From positions 1,922,001 to 1,986,000 of the forward strand of contig NZ_CP045652.1 of assembly GCF_009557615.1 (NCBI RefSeq): a stretch of DNA of 64,000 bases, read 5' to 3'. This DNA comes from Sphingobacteruim zhuxiongii (lineage in GTDB: Bacteria; Bacteroidota; Bacteroidia; Sphingobacteriales; Sphingobacteriaceae). The translations under genes were made by a program, and so were the position numbers. Every line of letters begins with the position of its first letter. The first letter of the stretch is position 1. Shown here one piece after another: positions 51,036 through 59,632 of the stretch. The notes under the pieces were generated by a model. The model was not told the DNA's origin. It searched no databases and worked only from the letters and a program-made list of their open reading frames with translations.

Positions 51036-52379
51036 ATGCAAAACCGGATGTTAATTATCGATGATGAAGATAAACTTCGTCAATTACTTGCTCGCATTAT
51101 CGAATTGGAGTGGGAAGACTTGGATATTCATCAAGCTGGTACATTAAAAGCAGGGATGCAGCAATTAAAGCAATTTGAGTTTGATCTCGTCATATCTGAT
51201 GTTAAGCTGCCCGACGGCAATGGTGTAGACTTCGTATTAGAAATAAAAAAGCAACAACCTTTATTGGAAGTAATCTTGATGACGGCTTATGGACAAATTG
51301 CCGATGGTGTGCAAGCCATTAAGAACGGCGCGTTCGATTATATGACTAAGGGGGATGATAATAATAAAATAATTCCATTACTCCATAAAGCCTTTGAGAA
51401 GGTGAACATGGCGAAGCGCATTGCCAAGCTAGAAGCACAGGTAGGTAAAAAGTATAGTTTTGATCAGATTATTGGGCATTCTAAAGCGCTTAGAAATGCG
51501 ATAATCTTAGCGGAGAAAGTAGCCCCAACGGATAGTACTGTTTTATTATTAGGAGATACTGGAACAGGTAAAGAAGTATTTGCTCAGTCAATACATTTTG
51601 CGAGCCGTAGAGCGAAGAAGTCTTTCTTGGCAATCAACTGCTCCGCATTTGGAAAAGAACTGCTGGAGAGCGAGCTATTTGGTCATATCGCAGGGGCATT
51701 TACCGGCGCGATGAAGGATAAGTCTGGATTATTTGAAGAAGCCCATATGGGGACGATCTTTCTCGACGAGATTGGTGAGATGCCGCTAGAATTGCAAGCG
51801 AAATTCTTGCGTGTACTGGAATCCGGTGAGTATATCAAAGTTGGAGAGAGTAAGATTAGGAAAGTCGATGTTCGTGTTATTGCAGCAACGAACAGAGACC
51901 TAGAACAGGAAGTTGAAGCGGGGCATTTTAGAGCCGATCTTTTTTACCGTCTTTCCGTCTTTAATATTACGTTACCGTCATTAAATCATCGCGTCGCCGA
52001 TATTCCTGCGCTTGTTGAATATTTTGTTGCGCTCTTTGCTGGCAAGATGAATCGAAGAGTGCCAAGCATTGACGACCCATATATCGTTTGTATGCAGAAC
52101 CATCATTGGAAGGGGAATGTTAGAGAACTGAAGAACGTTGTGGAGCGCAGTCTCATCTTGATGGAAGGGGATCACCTGACCGTGGAAAGCCTACCATACG
52201 ATATCCAAGTAGAGAAACCTCATATACAGAAAGTCGCATCCTTTGCGCTCCAAGACGTAGAAAAGTCACATATCAGTCGCGTCCTAGCGCATACCCAAGG
52301 AAATAAAGCGGAGGCCGCACGTCTGTTAGGGATTGGAATAGCGACACTCTATAGAAAAATCGAAGAATACGATATATAA
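51036..52379 (+). CDS. NtrC-family sigma-54-dependent response regulator
   Basis: A 447-residue three-domain activator. Receiver: D9/D10 acidic pair, phospho-acceptor Asp55 (LVISDVKLPDGNG), and YMTKGDDNN. AAA+ domain: Walker A LGDTGTGKEVFAQ, the sigma-54-contact loop GAFTGA (GHIAGAFTGAMKDKSG), Walker B GTIFLDEIGE, and NHHWKGNVRELKNVVER. C-terminal Fis-type helix-turn-helix: NKAEAARLLGIGIATLYRKIEEY. It has its own terminator (52401), so it is separate from the kdp genes that begin 230 bp later, but it is the only regulator next to them; no KdpE is seen. I looked for a -24/-12 promoter before the kdp genes and found only an off-spacing candidate. It probably controls kdp with the kinase at 59629. 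Confidence 0.93.
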   Translation: MQNRMLIIDDEDKLRQLLARIIELEWEDLDIHQAGTLKAGMQQLKQFEFDLVISDVKLPDGNGVDFVLEIKKQQPLLEVILMTAYGQIADGVQAIKNGAFDYMTKGDDNNKIIPLLHKAFEKVNMAKRIAKLEAQVGKKYSFDQIIGHSKALRNAIILAEKVAPTDSTVLLLGDTGTGKEVFAQSIHFASRRAKKSFLAINCSAFGKELLESELFGHIAGAFTGAMKDKSGLFEEAHMGTIFLDEIGEMPLELQAKFLRVLESGEYIKVGESKIRKVDVRVIAATNRDLEQEVEAGHFRADLFYRLSVFNITLPSLNHRVADIPALVEYFVALFAGKMNRRVPSIDDPYIVCMQNHHWKGNVRELKNVVERSLILMEGDHLTVESLPYDIQVEKPHIQKVASFALQDVEKSHISRVLAHTQGNKAEAARLLGIGIATLYRKIEEYDI

Positions 52380-52396
52380 GACCTTCTCATATTGAG

Positions 52397-52427
52397 AAAG
52401 AGCCTATCAAAATGATAGGCTTTTTTT
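52397..52427 (+). terminator. terminator after the NtrC-type regulator
   Basis: AGCCTATCA / TGATAGGCT (52401-52409 and 52413-52421) with an AAA loop, extended by AAAG/CTTT, followed by TTTTTT. It ends the regulator transcript before the kdp promoter region. Confidence 0.88.
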
Positions 52428-52605
52428 ATGCTTAAATTTCCAGGAGAATACGTAAGTATTTGTTTCGTAGTTGTTTGTAGCTCAAATCGTTAGGCTGGTA
52501 TTTCTTTTGGCCTATCCCCAGAAAAGCTAAAAAGATGAACAGAAAAAACAAACTCCAAATTCCAGTGCGTGAATTCCATAGTATCTCATCCTTAATTACA
52601 TCGAT

Positions 52606-52689
52606 ATGTTAACATTCGTCCTAATTCTCGTTGGCATACTATGCTTTCTACTCTTTTATAAATCGATCAATTTTTTCGATAAAATATAA
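52606..52689 (+). CDS. 27-residue putative membrane peptide at the head of the kdp operon
   Basis: MLTFVLILVGILCFLLFYKS is nearly all hydrophobic, followed by INFFDKI and a stop; it makes a single membrane helix. It lies 4 bp before the next small gene and is the first reading frame after the regulator terminator. It looks like KdpF-type tiny subunits but is distinct from the true KdpF at 53031. Position, membrane-helix composition and tight spacing support it as real; its function is unknown. Confidence 0.5.
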   Translation: MLTFVLILVGILCFLLFYKSINFFDKI

Positions 52690-52693
52690 ATCC

Positions 52694-53029
52694 ATGAAAA
52701 ACAAAATCGTAACCAGCATTAAGGAATGGTTCCCGCACTGTGTGCCGTCGGAAACGGATGCAACAGAATACATGCTGCTACAATGCGTAGCGGATTATTG
52801 CATTGCATGTTTTGGCGGACAGCAGGAGGATCACTTGAAAGCCAAAGAAGCAATCCATATCATTAGCATATTATACTACAATGGGTCCTTGCATGAAAGA
52901 AATGCGATTGAGAACGAGTTTCTTGAGCGCATATCCCACGCTGAGTCGCCAGCCAGCCTGCGCCAGCATATCGACTTTTTACCCAAAGAGCTGAGACCCG
53001 TCTATATGAAAACTATTCTAGAAAACTAA
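52694..53029 (+). CDS. 111-residue protein of unknown function in the kdp operon
   Basis: I do not recognise the family. The start at 52694 follows the 27-aa peptide by 4 bp; a longer frame from 52631 overlaps it. The protein is soluble and mostly helical, with several cysteines and histidines in the N-terminal half (FPHCVPSETDATEYMLLQC, DYCIACFGG) that could bind a metal or sense redox. The C-terminal half is charged (AIENEFLERI). It ends one base before the KdpF start, so it is translationally linked to the potassium pump genes. A regulatory or assembly role in potassium transport is inferred from position only. Confidence 0.7.
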   Translation: MKNKIVTSIKEWFPHCVPSETDATEYMLLQCVADYCIACFGGQQEDHLKAKEAIHIISILYYNGSLHERNAIENEFLERISHAESPASLRQHIDFLPKELRPVYMKTILEN

Positions 53030-53030
53030 T

Positions 53031-53108
53031 ATGTTCAGCTTATTAATTCTATCCATTCTGGTTTTTTTCTACATCGTGTATGTATTGATTTATCCAGAGA
53101 AATTTTAA
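53031..53108 (+). CDS. kdpF: KdpF, small subunit of the potassium-transporting ATPase
   Basis: A 25-residue single-helix peptide, MFSLLILSILVFFYIVYVLI then YPEKF, which has the conserved ending (H/Y)PExF of KdpF and the standard length. It starts 1 bp after the 111-aa gene and stops 4 bp before KdpA, the canonical kdpF-kdpA order. It stabilises the KdpABC complex in the inner membrane. Confidence 0.88.
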   Translation: MFSLLILSILVFFYIVYVLIYPEKF

Positions 53109-53112
53109 AAAA

Positions 53113-54804
53113 ATGATGAACACAGAAATTATTTCAATCATTTTCATGTTCCTTTTTACGGTGCTTTTAGGGCTCCCAATTGGACGATATATTGCCAAGG
53201 TTTATCTCGGCGAACGAACTGTACTCGATCGAATATGCGGGCCTATAGACCGTTTTATTTACAAAGTATCTGGTATCAATCCCACACAGGCGATGAGCTG
53301 GAAAGAAAACCTGTCTGCACTGTTGACGGTCAACTTGGTTTGGCTTTTCCTAAGTATGCTGGTTCTCATGATTCAACATATACTTCCTTTAAATCCGGAT
53401 CATAACCCCGGTATGTCACCTGATTTAGCGTTTAATACGGCGATTTCCTTTGTCGTAAATTGTAATCTACAACATTACTCCGGGGAATCCGGATTAAGCT
53501 ATCTATCGCAAGGGATGCTGATGTTCTTACAATTTGTGAGTGCAGGAGTTGGCATGGCGGCAGCAGCAATGCTGTTTCGTGCGTTCCGCGAAAAGCAGAC
53601 TCAAAGTCTAGGGAACTTTTACCAACTTTTTGTCAAATCCTGTACTCGAATTTTACTACCTATTGCCATCCTCATAGCCAGCTTACTTGTTTTTCAAGGA
53701 ACGCCGATGACTTATCAGGGCAAACAACAGATGATTAGTCTAGAAGGGGATACAGTTGATGTTTCCACTGGACCTGTGGCTGCTTTCGTTAGCATCAAGC
53801 ACCTCGGTACCAATGGTGGAGGCTTCTTTGGTGCAAATTCAAACCATCCCTTTGAAAACCCATCCTTCTTGACCAATATGACCGAGATGATAGCGCAGTT
53901 TATCATTCCTATTGCAATGATCTTCGCTTTCGGCTATTATATTCAGAAGAAGAAATTCGCGTGGGTTATTTTCGCTGTGATGACCCTTGGCTTTCTTTGT
54001 TTAGCCATTCCAACAGTGCAGATGGAAAGGGCAGGTAACCCGGCGATTGCAGCTATGGGAATTAATCAGGAAAGCGGCGCCATGGAAGGGAAGGATATTC
54101 GAATTGGTGCCGCTGCCGCAGGTTTCTGGTCTATCGTTACGACCGTTATTTCCACAGGCTCCATCAACTCTATGCACGATAGCAGTATGGCCTTGTCGGG
54201 AATGAATCAATTGCTCGGCATGATGATCAATGCATTCTATGGAGGCTGTGGAGTCGGAATCCTAAACTTTTTCGTTTTTATCATCCTCGCCGTATTTATT
54301 AGTGGACTAATGGTAGGGCGCACACCTGAGTTTATGGGGAAGAAGGTTGATGCTAAAGAAATGAAAATCGCGATGATGATCGCATTACTACATCCCTTTC
54401 TAATTCTTGTTAGCACGGCTATGGCAAGCTACTATCCGTCACTAGGTGCAGCAACGACCAACAACCCAGGTTTCCATGGATTTTCGGAAATATTATATGA
54501 ATACACTTCGGCTGCAGCCAACAATGGTAGCGGTTTCGAAGGTCTAGCCGACAATAACCTATGGTGGAATATCAGTACGGGTATTGTGCTTTTATTTGGA
54601 CGTTTTATTCCAATTATAGGGCCTGTTGCTATCGCGGGTTTGTTGGCCGAAAAGCGATATATACCAGAAAGCGCGGGAACCCTAAAAACCGACACCTTTA
54701 CTTTCGGTTTCATGATTCTTGCCGTGATTCTTATTGTTGCCGCATTATCTTTCTTCCCAGCACTTACACTAGGCCCCATTGCCGAGTATTTTTCACTTAA
54801 ATAA
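53113..54804 (+). CDS. kdpA: KdpA, potassium-binding channel subunit of the potassium-transporting ATPase
   Basis: A 563-residue, multi-helix inner-membrane protein that binds and passes K+ in the high-affinity KdpFABC pump. Family hallmarks are [17 protein letters not shown], the selectivity-filter region [22 protein letters not shown] read in parts as TNGGGFFG and NSNHPFENP, the late [13 protein letters not shown] repeat, and [14 protein letters not shown]. The length is normal. Two consecutive ATGs (53113, 53116) are possible starts. KdpB begins 10 bp after the stop. Confidence 0.97.
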   Translation: MMNTEIISIIFMFLFTVLLGLPIGRYIAKVYLGERTVLDRICGPIDRFIYKVSGINPTQAMSWKENLSALLTVNLVWLFLSMLVLMIQHILPLNPDHNPGMSPDLAFNTAISFVVNCNLQHYSGESGLSYLSQGMLMFLQFVSAGVGMAAAAMLFRAFREKQTQSLGNFYQLFVKSCTRILLPIAILIASLLVFQGTPMTYQGKQQMISLEGDTVDVSTGPVAAFVSIKHLGTNGGGFFGANSNHPFENPSFLTNMTEMIAQFIIPIAMIFAFGYYIQKKKFAWVIFAVMTLGFLCLAIPTVQMERAGNPAIAAMGINQESGAMEGKDIRIGAAAAGFWSIVTTVISTGSINSMHDSSMALSGMNQLLGMMINAFYGGCGVGILNFFVFIILAVFISGLMVGRTPEFMGKKVDAKEMKIAMMIALLHPFLILVSTAMASYYPSLGAATTNNPGFHGFSEILYEYTSAAANNGSGFEGLADNNLWWNISTGIVLLFGRFIPIIGPVAIAGLLAEKRYIPESAGTLKTDTFTFGFMILAVILIVAALSFFPALTLGPIAEYFSLK

Positions 54805-54814
54805 TTCAGAACAC

Positions 54815-56824
54815 ATGAAAGCTCAAAATTCATTTTTTGATCCTCGATTAATAAAAGAATCTCTAGGTCAAGCATTTGTAAAACTTGATCCGCGAATAAT
54901 GGTCCGTAACCCTGTTATGTTTACAGTAGAAATCGCAACCCTGGTGATGGCAGTCGTTTGCGTAGGGATTATTCTAGGGAACCAGGAGCAAGGAAGTTTC
55001 GCTTATAATTTCAGTGTATTCTTGATCCTTTTAATCACCCTTTTATTTGCAAACTTCGCTGAATCCCTTGCAGAAGCGAGGGGTAAGGCTCAAGCCGATA
55101 GCCTTCGGAAAACACGAGAAGAAACGCCCGCAAAACTGAGCAACGGAAAAACGATAAACTCGTCGGAACTCCAGAAAGGAGATACATTTATCTGCATAGC
55201 AGGCGATATTATTCCCACGGACGGAGAAATTATTAAAGGATTAGCGACTATCGATGAAAGTGCGATCACTGGGGAGTCAGCCCCTGTTATACGGGAGGCT
55301 GGCGGTGATCGTAGTTCGGTAACCGGCGGTACGAAAGTCCTATCGGATGAAATAGTCGTTACCGTGACAGCTGCTGCTGGAGAAAGCTTCTTAGATAAGA
55401 TGATTGCGCTAGTGGAAGGAGCGAAGCGGCAAAAAACACCCAATGAAATAGCGCTCACCATTCTGTTAGCAGGCTTTACTCTAGTCTTTATCCTAGTAGT
55501 CGTCACGCTCAGCCCGTTTGCACAATTTGCCAATGTAGGAATCAGCATTGCTGCTTTTATTTCACTTTTTGTCTGCTTGGTTCCAACAACAATTGGGGGA
55601 TTGCTTTCTGCAATTGGGATTGCCGGGATGGATCGCGCATTAAGAGCAAACGTATTAACGAAATCTGGAAAAGCCGTGGAGACTGCCGGTGATATTGATG
55701 TTCTTTTATTGGATAAGACCGGGACAATTACGATTGGTAATAGAAAAGCAACACGTTTTCAAGAAGCTCCTGGCATTGCTAAAGAACGCCTGATTAAGGC
55801 GGCTGCGTTGAGCTCTAAATTTGATGAAACCCCCGAGGGTAAATCCATTGTCGAACTGTCGGGATTAGATCTTTCAAGTTCATCATCGCAGGAAGAATTA
55901 TTTATCAAATTCACGGCAGAAACGCGATGTTCAGGACTTAACATCGGTTCTACGCGAATTCGAAAAGGTGCAACGGATGCCATTAAGAAAATTGTGGAAG
56001 ATGCAGGAAATCATTTTCCACAAGAGACAGCTTCGGCTGTTCAAGCGATATCGGCAAATGGAGGAACGCCATTGGTTGTTATAGAGAACGAGCAGGTACT
56101 GGGCGTTGTTGAATTGCAAGATATTATTAAACCAGGTATTCAAGAACGTTTTGCAAGACTCCGGAAGATGGGTATAAAAACAGTGATGGTTACCGGAGAT
56201 AATCCCCTGACAGCATCTTTTATCGCCAAAACTGCGGGAGTAGACGATTTTATTGCGGAGGCAAAGCCCGAGGATAAGATGAATTATATCCGTAAGGAAC
56301 AACAAGATGGGAAATTGGTGGCCATGATGGGTGATGGAACGAATGATGCGCCAGCGCTAGCCCAGGCAGATGTTGGCGTAGCGATGAATAGTGGAACGCA
56401 GGCCGCTAAGGAAGCTGGGAATATGGTTGACTTAGATAATGATCCGACAAAACTTATTGAGATTGTGGAGATTGGAAAGCAACTCTTAATGACTCGGGGA
56501 ACTTTAACAACCTTCAGCATAGCGAATGATGTCGCCAAATATTTTGCAATTATCCCTGCACTCTTTGTGATCGCGATTCCTGCATTGGCTCCGTTAAATA
56601 TTATGCAGTTAAAGAGCCCGGAATCAGCCATTCTTTCCGCTATCATATTCAATGCAATCTTGATCCCTTTGTTAATACCGTTGGCCCTAAAAGGTGTACC
56701 CTACAAGCCAATTGGAGCTTCCGCATTACTTCGAAGGAATATAGTCATCTATGGGTTCGGAGGACTTATAGCCCCATTTATCGGTATTAAATTAATTGAT
56801 ATGCTATTGTCCTTTATCTTTTAA
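54815..56824 (+). CDS. kdpB: KdpB, P-type ATPase subunit of the potassium transporter
   Basis: A 669-residue P-type ATPase that powers K+ uptake. The start at 54815 ([21 protein letters not shown]) is chosen because it gives the usual KdpB N-terminus; an in-frame ATG at 54779 overlaps KdpA. Motifs: actuator TGES ([12 protein letters not shown]), phosphorylation Asp300 in [12 protein letters not shown], hinge [10 protein letters not shown], and [21 protein letters not shown]. KdpB-specific features are visible, such as [15 protein letters not shown] near the N domain. The length matches the family. KdpC follows after 11 bp. Confidence 0.97.
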   Translation: MKAQNSFFDPRLIKESLGQAFVKLDPRIMVRNPVMFTVEIATLVMAVVCVGIILGNQEQGSFAYNFSVFLILLITLLFANFAESLAEARGKAQADSLRKTREETPAKLSNGKTINSSELQKGDTFICIAGDIIPTDGEIIKGLATIDESAITGESAPVIREAGGDRSSVTGGTKVLSDEIVVTVTAAAGESFLDKMIALVEGAKRQKTPNEIALTILLAGFTLVFILVVVTLSPFAQFANVGISIAAFISLFVCLVPTTIGGLLSAIGIAGMDRALRANVLTKSGKAVETAGDIDVLLLDKTGTITIGNRKATRFQEAPGIAKERLIKAAALSSKFDETPEGKSIVELSGLDLSSSSSQEELFIKFTAETRCSGLNIGSTRIRKGATDAIKKIVEDAGNHFPQETASAVQAISANGGTPLVVIENEQVLGVVELQDIIKPGIQERFARLRKMGIKTVMVTGDNPLTASFIAKTAGVDDFIAEAKPEDKMNYIRKEQQDGKLVAMMGDGTNDAPALAQADVGVAMNSGTQAAKEAGNMVDLDNDPTKLIEIVEIGKQLLMTRGTLTTFSIANDVAKYFAIIPALFVIAIPALAPLNIMQLKSPESAILSAIIFNAILIPLLIPLALKGVPYKPIGASALLRRNIVIYGFGGLIAPFIGIKLIDMLLSFIF

Positions 56825-56835
56825 ATCAGAACATT

Positions 56836-57423
56836 ATGAAAAACTCAATTTGGATAGCCATCCGACTTACGCTGGTCAGTTTAGTGTTATTTGGCGTTCT
56901 CTATCCTTTAGCGATTTGGGCCATTGCGCAAGCGGCGCCAAGCCAAGGTCGCGGAGAACGAATAGAAGCCGATGGCCGCAGTTACTATTATCATATCGGG
57001 CAGTCCTTTACCGATACCAAGTATTTCCAATCTCGACCTTCCGCGGTTAACTATAATGCTTCCGGTTCCGGTGCAAGTAATAAAGGGCCTTCTAATGAAG
57101 ATTATTTGAAGGAAGTGGAACAACGAATAGACAGGTTTATGGAGCAAAATCCCGGTATAAAACGTAGTCAGGTTCCTGCAGAACTGTTGACAGCGAGTGG
57201 TAGTGGACTCGATCCACATATCAGCGTAGCATCAGCAAATGTACAAGTTGCACGAGTCGCAAGGGCGAGGGGCATATCGGAAGCTGCTGTCGTCGATTTA
57301 ATCAATCAGCACATAGAGAAGCCGCTTTGGAACTTGTTTGGTCCAGCAAAAATTCACCTCTTGTCGCTAAATATTGCACTAGACAAGATCAGTAAACAGA
57401 CAGGAGGTAATCATGCAGATTAA
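56836..57423 (+). CDS. kdpC: KdpC, accessory subunit of the potassium-transporting ATPase
   Basis: A 195-residue subunit with one N-terminal transmembrane helix (about 10-30, LTLVSLVLFGVLYPLAIWAIAQ) and a periplasmic-type domain holding the family motifs YFQSRPSAVNYNASGSGASN, ELLTASGSGLDPHIS, and ARARGISEAAVVDLINQH. It catalyses or stabilises K+ transfer in the KdpABC complex. Its end overlaps the next gene, a porin, by 11 bp, so translation is coupled. Confidence 0.96.
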   Translation: MKNSIWIAIRLTLVSLVLFGVLYPLAIWAIAQAAPSQGRGERIEADGRSYYYHIGQSFTDTKYFQSRPSAVNYNASGSGASNKGPSNEDYLKEVEQRIDRFMEQNPGIKRSQVPAELLTASGSGLDPHISVASANVQVARVARARGISEAAVVDLINQHIEKPLWNLFGPAKIHLLSLNIALDKISKQTGGNHAD

Positions 57424-58492
57424 AAATTGGTTATCGGGATTATTTTTGTTTTCAGCTTTCACATCTTATGGTCAGGAAGATCAAGATACAACAAAGGCGA
57501 AGCTTCGAATCTCGGCGTACATTGAAAGCTATTATAGCTTCGACCCGAAAAAGCCAAGTCAACATCAGAAAGCGGCATTTACCTACAGTCATCATCGTAA
57601 TAATGAGATCTCCGTCAATTTGGCGATGGTCAAACTCGCTTATCAGACTGAGCGGGTTCGTAGTAATCTAGCGTTGGCAGCAGGATCCTACATGAATGCG
57701 AATTATGCAGCCGAAGAGGGAATCTATAAAGCTATATATGAGGCAAATGTAGGATATAAAATCAGCAAAGACGGCGATCTGTGGATCGACGCTGGAATCA
57801 TGCCTTCCCATATTGGTCCAGAGTCTGCTATAGGAATGGATAATATCAATCTCACACGGAGTTTGGCTGCCGACAATTCGCCGTATTTTGAAACCGGAGT
57901 TAAACTGTCGTTTCAAAATAGCGATTCTACTTGGAGTATAGCAGTCTTGGCGCTGAATGGCTGGCAGCGGATACAGTTACCAGAACATAGTACTGGTTTA
58001 TCCTTTGGCCATCAAATTCAATATAAACCCACTGAATCGCTGTTGATAAATAGCAGCTCCTATATTGGAAAAGAGGGAGCAGACAGCCTGCGTATGTTTC
58101 ATGATTTCTATATTCAAGTCGATTTCAACGAACGACTACGCCTATTAGGTCTCTTTGATTTTGCGATACAACAGCGTTCTCAAGGTTTGAAGAATGCAAA
58201 ATACTGGACCGCAGGCTTACAAGCAAAATATCAAATCAATAACAGATTACATCTCAACGGGCGCATGGAGTATTTTAAGGATGAGCAGGGCATTATATTG
58301 GCTGCTACGTCTACCGCTTTGAATAGCCTTTATGGAGCATCGGCAGGTTTTGACCTGCGCCTAGTCGATAATTTAATATGGAGAGTGGAATATCGTTACT
58401 TACAGGCGAACACCGACACATTTTATAATCGAGATACGCTTTCTGAGCGGCGTAATAACACATATAACACCGCAATTACCTGGCGATTCTAA
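57413..58492 (+). CDS. outer-membrane beta-barrel porin within the kdp operon
   Basis: A 359-residue protein with a signal peptide (about 1-20, ending SYGQ) and a barrel pattern: alternating residues with aromatic girdles throughout (for example ISAYIESYYSFD, GFDLRLVDNLIWRVEYRYL) and a closing ITWRF, the C-terminal Phe signal of outer-membrane proteins. The composition and the segment SVNLAMVKLAY...AAGSY fit the BBP2/OmpL-like porin group. The start overlaps KdpC by 11 bp and the KdpD gene follows by 15 bp, so it belongs to the potassium operon. A logical role is to let K+ cross the outer membrane when supply is low; that is inference from context. Confidence 0.8.
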   Translation: MQIKNWLSGLFLFSAFTSYGQEDQDTTKAKLRISAYIESYYSFDPKKPSQHQKAAFTYSHHRNNEISVNLAMVKLAYQTERVRSNLALAAGSYMNANYAAEEGIYKAIYEANVGYKISKDGDLWIDAGIMPSHIGPESAIGMDNINLTRSLAADNSPYFETGVKLSFQNSDSTWSIAVLALNGWQRIQLPEHSTGLSFGHQIQYKPTESLLINSSSYIGKEGADSLRMFHDFYIQVDFNERLRLLGLFDFAIQQRSQGLKNAKYWTAGLQAKYQINNRLHLNGRMEYFKDEQGIILAATSTALNSLYGASAGFDLRLVDNLIWRVEYRYLQANTDTFYNRDTLSERRNNTYNTAITWRF

Positions 58493-58507
58493 GGTTGGAG
58501 GCTACAC

Positions 58508-59632
58508 ATGGAGGAGCAACGTAAATCGGCCGAGTATTTTTTAGATCTTTTAAAGCAATCCCGAAAAGGTAAGTTTAAGATCTACTTAGGAATGAGTGCG
58601 GGTGTAGGTAAAACCTACCGTATGCTGGAAGAGGCACATAAGCTATTGAAGAATGGTATATCTGTAAAAATAGGATTTGTTGAAACACATGGACGCGCGG
58701 AGACGGAAGCATTGACTGCCGGTCTTCCCATCTTGCCTCGACGAAAACTATATTATAAGGGAAACCAATTGGAAGAAATGGATGTGGACCTTATTTTGAA
58801 GCTGAGACCCGAAGTGGTTATCGTCGACGAACTAGCACATAGTAATATTCCAGGGAGTAAAAATTCAAAGCGATGGCAGGATGTTGTCGAATTGTTGGAG
58901 GCAGGAATCAACGTCATCGCGGCGCTTAATATTCAGCATGTAGATAGCTTACAGGTCGAACTCAATGCTTATTTTAAGATGGAGGTCAAAGAACGGGTTC
59001 CCGATAAAGTTTTAGATATGGCTGATGAACTTGTATTGATCGATATAAGTGTGGATGACCTTATCACACGCTTAAAAGAAGGAAAGATCTATACCTCGGA
59101 TAAAATACAAACTGCTTTGCGTCATTTCTTTCAGGAAGAGCATTTGGAATTGCTACGGGAACTCGCCGTGAAGGAAATTGCAAGACATAGCATGCAGAAA
59201 CATGAACGTACGGCGATTGGAGATAAAAAGCGTCGTACGGAACGATTTATGGTCTGTATAAGTTCGGAGGAAAAAGTCGCTCGCAACATTATTCGGAAAA
59301 CTTGTCGACTCGCTAGTTATTATCATGCCGATTGGTTTGTCTTGTATGTGCAAACGCCAAAGGAGTCGCTAAATAAAATCGCTTTAGACAAACAACGTTA
59401 TTTGATTAATAATTTTAAATTGGCAACAGAATTGGGCGGACAAGTTTTACAGATACAGGGCAAGGATATCCCGACGTGTATCGTCGAGCAAGTATTGCAG
59501 ATGCGCATTACGACCTTGTGTATAGGACGTCCCCATTGGCCATTGTTCCGAATTTTATGGACCGTAGGCCTATTTAGAAAGTTACTCAAGAAATTAGAAA
59601 CAATAGCGGTTGATTTAATCATATTGTCATGA
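58508..59632 (+). CDS. kdpD: KdpD-like soluble sensor protein (KdpD N-terminal domain plus USP domain)
   Basis: A 374-residue protein equal to the cytoplasmic N-terminal half of classical KdpD. The KdpD domain has a P-loop GMSAGVGKTYRML, FVETHGRAETEAL, VVIVDELAHSNIPGSKNSKRW (Walker B), and LNIQHVDSL. A universal-stress-type domain fills about residues 235-374. The transmembrane, GAF and kinase parts of enteric KdpD are missing; the kinase is a separate protein encoded by the next gene, which overlaps it by 4 bp (ATGA). Together they would sense cytoplasmic K+/ATP state. This split form is seen in other Bacteroidota. Confidence 0.92.
   Translation: MEEQRKSAEYFLDLLKQSRKGKFKIYLGMSAGVGKTYRMLEEAHKLLKNGISVKIGFVETHGRAETEALTAGLPILPRRKLYYKGNQLEEMDVDLILKLRPEVVIVDELAHSNIPGSKNSKRWQDVVELLEAGINVIAALNIQHVDSLQVELNAYFKMEVKERVPDKVLDMADELVLIDISVDDLITRLKEGKIYTSDKIQTALRHFFQEEHLELLRELAVKEIARHSMQKHERTAIGDKKRRTERFMVCISSEEKVARNIIRKTCRLASYYHADWFVLYVQTPKESLNKIALDKQRYLINNFKLATELGGQVLQIQGKDIPTCIVEQVLQMRITTLCIGRPHWPLFRILWTVGLFRKLLKKLETIAVDLIILS

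Noticed and set aside
52497..52511. Candidate sigma-54 (-24/-12) promoter before the kdp genes: GG-tatttcttttg-GC
   Set aside because: The GG and GC are separated by 11 bp instead of the required 10, and flanking bases do not match the consensus. The NtrC-type regulator nearby makes a sigma-54 promoter likely, but I could not locate it.
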